Shown: positions 21,450 to 24,901 of the stretch, piece after piece
How positions within the stretch are numbered: position 1 is the stretch's first letter
Layout: every line of letters starts with the position of its first letter
Source: CAYTKU01 sp964550845
GTDB lineage: Bacteria; Patescibacteriota; Patescibacteriia; Magasanikbacterales; UBA922
Reading direction: 5' to 3'
DNA length: 24,901 nt
Assembly: GCA_964550845.1 (NCBI GenBank)
Contig: CAZKAD010000010.1
Location: 1 to 24,901, forward strand
The notes under the pieces: generated by a model
The model's input: only the letters and a program-made list of their open reading frames with translations
Databases searched by the model: none
What the model was told of the DNA's origin: nothing
Made by a program: the position numbers and the translations under genes

Positions 21450-22576
21450 ATTTCTTCTTTGACGAGTTCTTCTGCTTCTTTGAGGGTTTTTCCTTCGATG
21501 GTGAAGGATACTCGACGATGGTTTCCTTCAGGGTGTAAATTTTTCGTTAGTTGATGCAGGTCAATATGGTCAGTCGTGTGTAAAATTCCATGAATCTGAT
21601 TTGTCTGCGTGTCGTGTCTGTGTTCGTGTAAAATCAAAATGAGTTTTGCTTCTGGTGAATTTGCAATAAGTTCATCAATAATATCATAGAGGTCATGTTC
21701 ACTTGCACCAGTACGAGAAAAATCTTCGCGAGTAATAGTAGTAGAGGCCAAACCAAGAGCAGTATCAAATTCCAAGTGAGACAGTGCTTGTCCCCAAAGT
21801 TTGAGTGCAGAGAGTGTTTTCGTGCGGTAGAGTTCTTGGATAATAAATTCTCGATCAGCTCCCATACTAATGAGACGGCTGGCCAGAGCCAAAGTGTTTG
21901 GTTTGATATCTTTGGTTTTGAAACTATTGGTATTGGCAATCATTCCAGTAAGGAGTGCTGTGGCAATATCTTTGTCTATAGAAGGTTCAGAAATTTTACG
22001 TAAAATTTCAGCGAGTGCTTCGGAAGTAGAGGTTGACGTCAAAGAAATCGCATTGATTTGTCCGTAGCGTTCGTTATTTGGTTTGTAATCAATGTTGATA
22101 ATTGGCAATGCATAAAACAGAGAAGTATTCATTTCTGTCAGGCTGCCAAGTGCTTGCAAATCTGGTGTATCAAGAGTGATGATAAGATCATATCGAAATT
22201 CTGATTGGGCAGTATGAACTTGCTCGCGTTGAATGCTGCCAGTTTTGGGAGTAATAAATATTTGAAGCTTGGTATCGACTACATCGTAGCTCAGTTCCTG
22301 TACTCCTGAGTCTTGCAGATCAAGTGTAATAATAAATTTTTGTAGGTGTGGAAACTGAGATTTGATGTTGCTGGCAGAAGGAAGAAATTGGAATTTTTTC
22401 GGTAAAATAAAATGATCGACTACAATGTCGACATGTTTATTTTGTTTTTGCAAAAACAAAGCAAGCGCAAGAGAAGCAGCAATTGCATCGCCACTTCCAT
22501 CTTTGCGAAAGGTAATCAAAACATGTTTACTTTCGTCTATCAGGTGTTTGAGTTGTTGTGTGTCGTTTAGGGCCAT
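21434..22576 (-). CDS. DHH-superfamily protein (NrnA-like) with altered catalytic residues
   Basis: 380 residues laid out like NrnA/PAP-phosphatase DHH proteins: a DHH domain, then a linker and a DHHA1-like C-terminal domain. Motif I, normally H-x-x-x-D-x-D, reads RKDGSGD: the His is Arg24, the first Asp is Ser28, and only Asp30 remains. Motif II keeps Asp136 (ITLDTPDLQ). Motif III, normally DHH, is D163-Y164-K165. Motif IV, normally G-x-x-x-D-T, has Asn215 (GMIANTNSF). The glycine-rich RNA-binding GGGH loop is replaced by EGNHRR. The start at 22576 is chosen for the family start; upstream frame is open to 22642 but crosses a likely -10 box. It is the one AT-rich gene with C at -1. Likely a non-catalytic or altered-activity relative; the fold call is firm, the activity is not. 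Confidence 0.85.
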   Translation of the reverse strand: MALNDTQQLKHLIDESKHVLITFRKDGSGDAIAASLALALFLQKQNKHVDIVVDHFILPKKFQFLPSASNIKSQFPHLQKFIITLDLQDSGVQELSYDVVDTKLQIFITPKTGSIQREQVHTAQSEFRYDLIITLDTPDLQALGSLTEMNTSLFYALPIINIDYKPNNERYGQINAISLTSTSTSEALAEILRKISEPSIDKDIATALLTGMIANTNSFKTKDIKPNTLALASRLISMGADREFIIQELYRTKTLSALKLWGQALSHLEFDTALGLASTTITREDFSRTGASEHDLYDIIDELIANSPEAKLILILHEHRHDTQTNQIHGILHTTDHIDLHQLTKNLHPEGNHRRVSFTIEGKTLKEAEELVKEEIKKNM

Positions 22577-22586
22577 GTTATATATT

Positions 22587-22592
22587 TGTATA
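22587..22592 (-). promoter_or_regulatory. -10 box of the DHH gene, nearly leaderless
   Basis: On the minus strand TATACA (22592-22587) lies exactly ten bases before the ATG at 22576. No good -35 is seen because the upstream bases are GC-rich, so the box may have been cut off from its -35 or may depend on the preceding gene's transcript. Confidence 0.45.
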
Positions 22593-22599
22593 ATTTTTG

Positions 22600-22660
22600 G
22601 GGGAGGGCGGAGCGAGCATACCAGAGGCGCTCTGCTCCGCATGGGGCGGGGATGGTTGCG
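22600..22660. other. GC-rich spacer with an inverted repeat
   Basis: GCGGAGC near 22608-22614 and GCTCCGC near 22634-22640 are perfect 7-bp inverted repeats in a GC-rich stretch. On the minus strand they lie between the small gene's stop and the DHH start. There is no T tract next to them, so they do not form a standard terminator. Confidence 0.4.
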
Positions 22661-22888
22661 TCAGGCAGCACGGTTGCGCTTCTTCCCGAAGAGCCGATCA
22701 ACACTGGCAGATGCCAGTGTTGCTGCGGCAACCCCAATGTATCCAGGCAGGAGAGTGATCATGCGGTTGGTGAGACGAGCCGACGTGTAGAAGGCCCAGC
22801 TGCAGGCGTCTTGCGATGCCTTATAGAAGAAGGCTGTGATGGGGTTGTCTCCGTCATAGCCTTCGTCTCCGAATATGTCATCGTTCAT
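22661..22888 (-). CDS. Small protein of unknown function in a GC-rich patch
   Basis: 75 residues: an acidic start (MNDDIFGDEGYDGD), a hydrophobic helical stretch around residues 41-62 (LTNRMITLLPGYIGVAAATLAS) that could span a membrane, and a strongly basic end (DRLFGKKRNRAA). No family recognised. The start is chosen from GAGG 4 nt before ATG; the frame is open to 22966 upstream. The DNA is GC-rich (42 of 60 bases in 22621-22680), it has a Shine-Dalgarno with C at -1 and ends in TGA, as does the other GC-rich gene. It is codirectional with the DHH gene, 84 nt upstream, so both could share a transcript. Confidence 0.6.
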   Translation of the reverse strand: MNDDIFGDEGYDGDNPITAFFYKASQDACSWAFYTSARLTNRMITLLPGYIGVAAATLASASVDRLFGKKRNRAA

Positions 22889-23032
22889 GTCCCCTCGTGG
22901 CCTGGTTTGTACCCGCCGTGATTGGCGCAAAAGTCCAGGCTCCGCTCTTTTGACTTTAGAAATCAAGAGAACGCAGCTGAATTTTTGTCTTATTTAAGCG
23001 AAATTATCTAGTATTTTCGAGGCGAATAGAGC

Positions 23033-23061
23033 ATTCTATCAGAATAGAGTTGTCTTGTCAA
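23033..23061 (-). promoter_or_regulatory. Minus-strand promoter of the small GC-rich gene
   Basis: On the minus strand, TTGACA (23061-23056), 17 bp, TAGAAT (23038-23033). The predicted start near 23026 gives a 137-nt leader. An 8-bp direct repeat, GAATAGAG, lies at 23024-23031 and 23042-23049, 18 bp apart, and ATTCT-N3-AGAAT straddles the -10 box. Confidence 0.65.
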
Positions 23062-23148
23062 GGCTCATAATTTATCTAATTTTACAGTAAAAAACGAGTA
23101 TTTTACTCTTAATTTGCATTCAAAAATCGGCTGTGGATAATCTGTGAC

Positions 23149-23177
23149 TTGTATATAGAACGTTTGTTCTATATAAT
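23149..23177 (+). promoter_or_regulatory. lexA promoter with SOS-box operator
   Basis: TTGTAT (23149-23154), 17 bp, TATAAT (23172-23177). Between and over the boxes lies a perfect inverted repeat TATATAGAAC-N4-GTTCTATATA (23152-23175) whose core GAAC-N4-GTTC is the LexA box of Gram-positive bacteria. Bound LexA would cover the promoter, giving autoregulation. The site type is known; binding here is inferred. Confidence 0.82.
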
Positions 23178-23210
23178 AAGAAAAGCGATATTAACGTAAT
23201 GGCAAAAGAT

Positions 23211-23267
23211 CATGGCTGGTTTGAACAAGAATATATTTTTTGGTTCAAACGAACCATGACGTTTTTT
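23211..23267 (+). terminator. Intrinsic terminator in the lexA leader
   Basis: CATGGCTGGTTTGAAC (23211-23226) pairs with GTTCAAACGAACCATG (23243-23258) with two mismatches, a 16-bp stem with a 16-nt loop, and T residues follow 3 nt later (23262-23267). It lies between the SOS promoter and lexA, so it would cut lexA transcription or end a short ~85-nt SOS-controlled RNA. Confidence 0.75.
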
Positions 23268-23296
23268 CACTACATTTATTTTTTAATATATTTTCT

Positions 23297-23881
23297 ATGA
23301 CCGAAAATCTCTATAGAAAACGCAAGGATCAAATCATGTATTTTTATAAAAAATTTCACCGTTTACCAACGTATGAAGAGTTGACCGAAGTTTTTGATGT
23401 TAGATCCAAGAATTCGGTTCATTCTTACATTCAAAAATTTATTGAAGATGGATTGGTGGCCAAGAGCGAAACCGGAAAACTCATACCTACCAAGCGCCTC
23501 TATGGGTTGCGGATGCTCGGGACTATTCAGGCTGGGTTTCCAACGACGAGTGAAGAAGAAGCTATGGCCGAGGTGATTAGTCTCGATGAAATGCTGGTCA
23601 AAAATCCAGATACCGCTTATGTACTGACAGTAGAGGGAGATTCAATGATTGATGCAGGTATTATGAAGGGGGATATGGTCATTGTCGATCGCTCCAAACA
23701 CCCCAAAAGCGGCGATGTGGTAGTGGCTGAGGTCGACCAGGGCTGGACCCTTAAATACTTCATCCAAAAGGGTGCTAATGCCTTTTTACGGCCAGCCAAT
23801 CGAAAATATCGAGATATCTACCCCCAGGAAGAGCTTCGCGTAGGCGGCGTGGTGACCAGTGTTATTCGTAAATACGCTTAA
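23297..23881 (+). CDS. lexA: LexA repressor, SOS autoprotease
   Basis: 194 residues. The N-terminal part (about 1-65) is a winged-helix DNA-binding domain with the recognition region RSKNSVHSYIQKFIEDG; the C-terminal part is the S24 peptidase. Cleavage site Ala79-Gly80 (IQAGFP), nucleophile Ser116 (EGDSMIDAGI) and general-base Lys153 (TLKYF) are all present. It represses damage-response genes until RecA-ssDNA triggers self-cleavage. The start MTENLYRKR at 23297 gives the standard length. It has T at -1 and no Shine-Dalgarno. Its promoter carries a matching box, but a terminator separates that promoter from the gene. Confidence 0.96.
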   Translation: MTENLYRKRKDQIMYFYKKFHRLPTYEELTEVFDVRSKNSVHSYIQKFIEDGLVAKSETGKLIPTKRLYGLRMLGTIQAGFPTTSEEEAMAEVISLDEMLVKNPDTAYVLTVEGDSMIDAGIMKGDMVIVDRSKHPKSGDVVVAEVDQGWTLKYFIQKGANAFLRPANRKYRDIYPQEELRVGGVVTSVIRKYA

Positions 23882-23896
23882 AAGGCTTCGTACAAG

Positions 23897-23933
23897 ATAA
23901 CAGCCCTTTTGTTGACAAGCATAGGGCTGTTAT
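23897..23933 (+). repeat. Perfect inverted repeat downstream of lexA
   Basis: ATAACAGCCCT (23897-23907) and AGGGCTGTTAT (23923-23933), 11 bp each with a 15-nt loop. No T tract follows on either strand, so it is not a standard terminator. TTGACA lies in the loop and the right arm overlaps a likely -10 box, so it may instead be an operator. Confidence 0.7.
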
Positions 23934-23936
23934 GGT
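23928..23936 (+). promoter_or_regulatory. Possible promoter of the valS leader
   Basis: TGT then TATGGT (23931-23936), an extended -10 with 4 of 6 consensus bases. TTGACA at 23912-23917 is only 13 bp away, so the -35 is doubtful. It would place the RNA start near 23943, about 8 nt before a short ORF. Confidence 0.35.
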
Positions 23937-23950
23937 TTAGTAAAAGTATT

Positions 23951-24001
23951 ATGATTCAAAATTCAGCCAATTTGTATCGTGTGGTGGTCCGCCCTGCCTA
24001 G
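23951..24001 (+). CDS. Short valine-rich leader peptide upstream of valS
   Basis: A 16-codon ORF, MIQNSANLYRVVVRPA, with three consecutive Val codons (GTG GTG GTC at 23981-23989) and stop TAG at 23999-24001. Its ATG has T at -1, as the real genes do. It is followed by a terminator and then by the valyl-tRNA synthetase gene. The likely role is as an attenuator leader that senses charged Val-tRNA; translation is inferred, not shown. Confidence 0.5.
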   Translation: MIQNSANLYRVVVRPA

Positions 24002-24030
24002 AGGTTGGTGATTTTGTTATAACATTTTCT

Positions 24031-24056
24031 CCGCCTCTTGCTTGAGGCGGTTTTTT
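24031..24056 (+). terminator. Attenuator terminator in the valS leader
   Basis: CCGCCTC (24031-24037) pairs perfectly with GAGGCGG (24044-24050), with a 6-nt loop, then six T residues. AGAGG at 24000-24004 can pair instead with CCTCT at 24034-24038, and would break the stem. GCCAA (23966-23970) can pair with TTGGT (24005-24009) and compete for part of that segment. Confidence 0.8.
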
Positions 24057-24067
24057 ATTCAAAATAT

Positions 24068-24096
24068 TTGATTTTCTAGCGAGTTTTCGCTACTAT
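24068..24096 (+). promoter_or_regulatory. Possible valS-proximal promoter with palindrome
   Basis: TTGATT (24068-24073), 17 bp, TACTAT (24091-24096); the spacer holds a perfect 6-bp inverted repeat, TAGCGA-GTTT-TCGCTA (24077-24092). A second -10-like box, TAAAAT (24105-24110), lies exactly ten bases before the ATG. If active, either would bypass the attenuator. Confidence 0.45.
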
Positions 24097-24120
24097 AGGG
24101 GGACTAAAATACTGAAATTT

Positions 24121-24901
24121 ATGCCAAAAGAACTTGATAAGGCCTACGACCCGAAAAAGTACGAAGATGGAATTTATAAACGCTGGGAAGATTCTGGATT
24201 TTTTAATCCAGATGTTTGTGTTGAAAAAGGTGTAACCAAACCTGATGCTGAGCCCTTTACCATAGTACTTCCTCCCCCAAACGTGACTGGAACCCTCCAC
24301 ATGGGGCATGCTGCCATGCTTGCGATTGAAGATCTGATGATTCGCTATCACCGAATGAAAGGGGACAAGACTCTCTGGATTCCTGGGACTGATCATGCTG
24401 CTGTGGCAACTGAGTCAAAGGTAGAAGGACTTCTGATCAAAGAAGAAGGCATGAAAAAACCAAAAGAAGAACTTGGGCGCGAGGCTTTTCTTGATCGTGT
24501 CAAAAAATTTGCACAGGAAAGTCATGATACGATTGTCAATCAGAGTAAAAAAATGGGTTCTTCGCTCGACTGGAGCCGCGAAGCCTATACACTCGATGAA
24601 ACTCGCAGCAAAGCAGTTCGAACTGTGTTCAAAAAAATGTATGACGATGGTCTTATTTATCGTGGATACCGCGTGGTGAATTGGTCAGTAAAGGGGCAGT
24701 CTACATGTAGTGACGATGAACTCGTGTATGTCGAGCGACCAAGCAAGCTCTATACTTTTAAATATTCCAAAGATTTTCCTATTTCTATTGCGACGACTCG
24801 TCCGGAAACAAAAGTCGGTGATACTGCGGTCGCTGTACATCCTGAAGGACAGTATAAAAAATATATTGGTCAGACTTTTGAAGTCCAAGATGTTGGGCAA
24901 A
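24121..24901 (+). CDS. valS: Valyl-tRNA synthetase, N-terminal part (window ends inside it)
   Basis: 260 residues are visible of an expected ~850-900. Class I synthetase that attaches Val to its tRNA. PPPNVTGTLHMGHA (51-64) has the HIGH motif as HMGH and is the ValRS-type block, followed by WIPGTDHAAVATE. The editing domain begins near the end of the window, with ATTRPETKVGDTAVAVHP. The KMSKS part is beyond the edge. Start ATG 24121 with T at -1. Its leader carries a Val-rich short ORF and a terminator. Length and C-terminal domains cannot be judged. Confidence 0.95.
   Translation, partial: MPKELDKAYDPKKYEDGIYKRWEDSGFFNPDVCVEKGVTKPDAEPFTIVLPPPNVTGTLHMGHAAMLAIEDLMIRYHRMKGDKTLWIPGTDHAAVATESKVEGLLIKEEGMKKPKEELGREAFLDRVKKFAQESHDTIVNQSKKMGSSLDWSREAYTLDETRSKAVRTVFKKMYDDGLIYRGYRVVNWSVKGQSTCSDDELVYVERPSKLYTFKYSKDFPISIATTRPETKVGDTAVAVHPEGQYKKYIGQTFEVQDVGQ

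Larger units (their letters stand above)
22889..23296. other. Divergent regulatory region between the small minus-strand gene and lexA
   Basis: About 400 bp without a gene. It holds the long 5' UTR and promoter of the minus-strand small gene (23033-23061), an AT-rich core, the lexA promoter and operator (23149-23177), and a hairpin terminator (23211-23267) before lexA. The two promoters face away from each other. No other signal seen. Confidence 0.6.

Noticed and set aside
21023..21554. ORFs in the inverted-repeat region between gpmI and the DHH gene
   Set aside because: They translate the repeats themselves, differ on both strands and have no start signal or known domain.
23199..23300. 33-codon ORF overlapping the lexA start as ATGA
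   Set aside because: A at -1, no Shine-Dalgarno, and its tail is Phe/Tyr-rich because it crosses T-rich terminator DNA. Translational coupling is possible but unsupported.
23881..24120. T-box riboswitch before valS
   Set aside because: No T-box core sequence is seen, and the Val-rich ORF with terminator explains the region better.
1..24901. CRISPR arrays, tRNA genes, insertion sequences, phage genes
   Set aside because: No regularly spaced repeats, cloverleaf sequences, transposase or integrase genes were seen on either strand.

Overview
This window looks like a chromosomal segment from an AT-rich candidate-phyla-radiation (Patescibacteria) bacterium. The reasons are the compact ribosomal-protein superoperon with no uL30 gene between rpsE and rplO, the small zinc-type S14, short lineage-typical hypothetical proteins, and a very reduced start-site grammar. 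TGA is not a sense codon in the many intact genes here, so code 11 fits and the Gracilibacteria/Absconditabacteria code does not. I cannot name the lineage more finely.

Layout. 1-216: the 3' end of 16S rRNA with an intact anti-Shine-Dalgarno sequence, followed by a terminator and no 23S. 289-994: a strong promoter and an acidic protein of unknown function. 1030-2400: tuf with its own promoter and a folded leader. 2419-12138: rpsJ, then (behind a second promoter and a leader with a terminator) rplC-rplD-rplW-rplB-rpsS-rplV-rpsC-rplP-rpmC-rpsQ-rplN-rplX-rplE-rpsN-rpsH-rplF-rplR-rpsE-rplO. 12165-13432: secY, behind another terminator and cut by a 100-N assembly gap. 13653-16899: a small unknown gene, adk, map, ruvX and a 302-residue unknown. 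16950-17690: a GC-rich patch with one minus-strand membrane-anchored unknown. 17786-20946: two tandem, divergent gpmI (cofactor-independent phosphoglycerate mutase) genes. 20947-21433: no gene but a dense cluster of perfect inverted repeats. 21434-22888, minus strand: a DHH-family protein with altered catalytic motifs and a second small GC-rich unknown. 23149-23881: lexA with a GAAC-N4-GTTC operator. 23928-end: valS (cut by the window edge) behind a leader with a short valine-codon ORF and a terminator.

How the genes work together: most of the window is translation (rRNA, EF-Tu, ribosomal proteins, ValRS, Met aminopeptidase) plus protein export (SecY), nucleotide balance (Adk), glycolysis (GpmI), and DNA damage control (LexA, RuvX).

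Three regulatory signals stand out. First, 32 of the 33 AT-rich genes have T immediately before ATG and almost none has a Shine-Dalgarno sequence, although the 16S anti-SD is intact; the two GC-rich genes are the reverse. Second, several promoters place the -10 box exactly 10 nt before ATG, implying leaderless or nearly leaderless mRNAs. Third, intrinsic terminators lie directly upstream of rplC, secY, lexA and valS, which suggests pervasive control by termination; the valS leader has the parts of a classical peptide attenuator.
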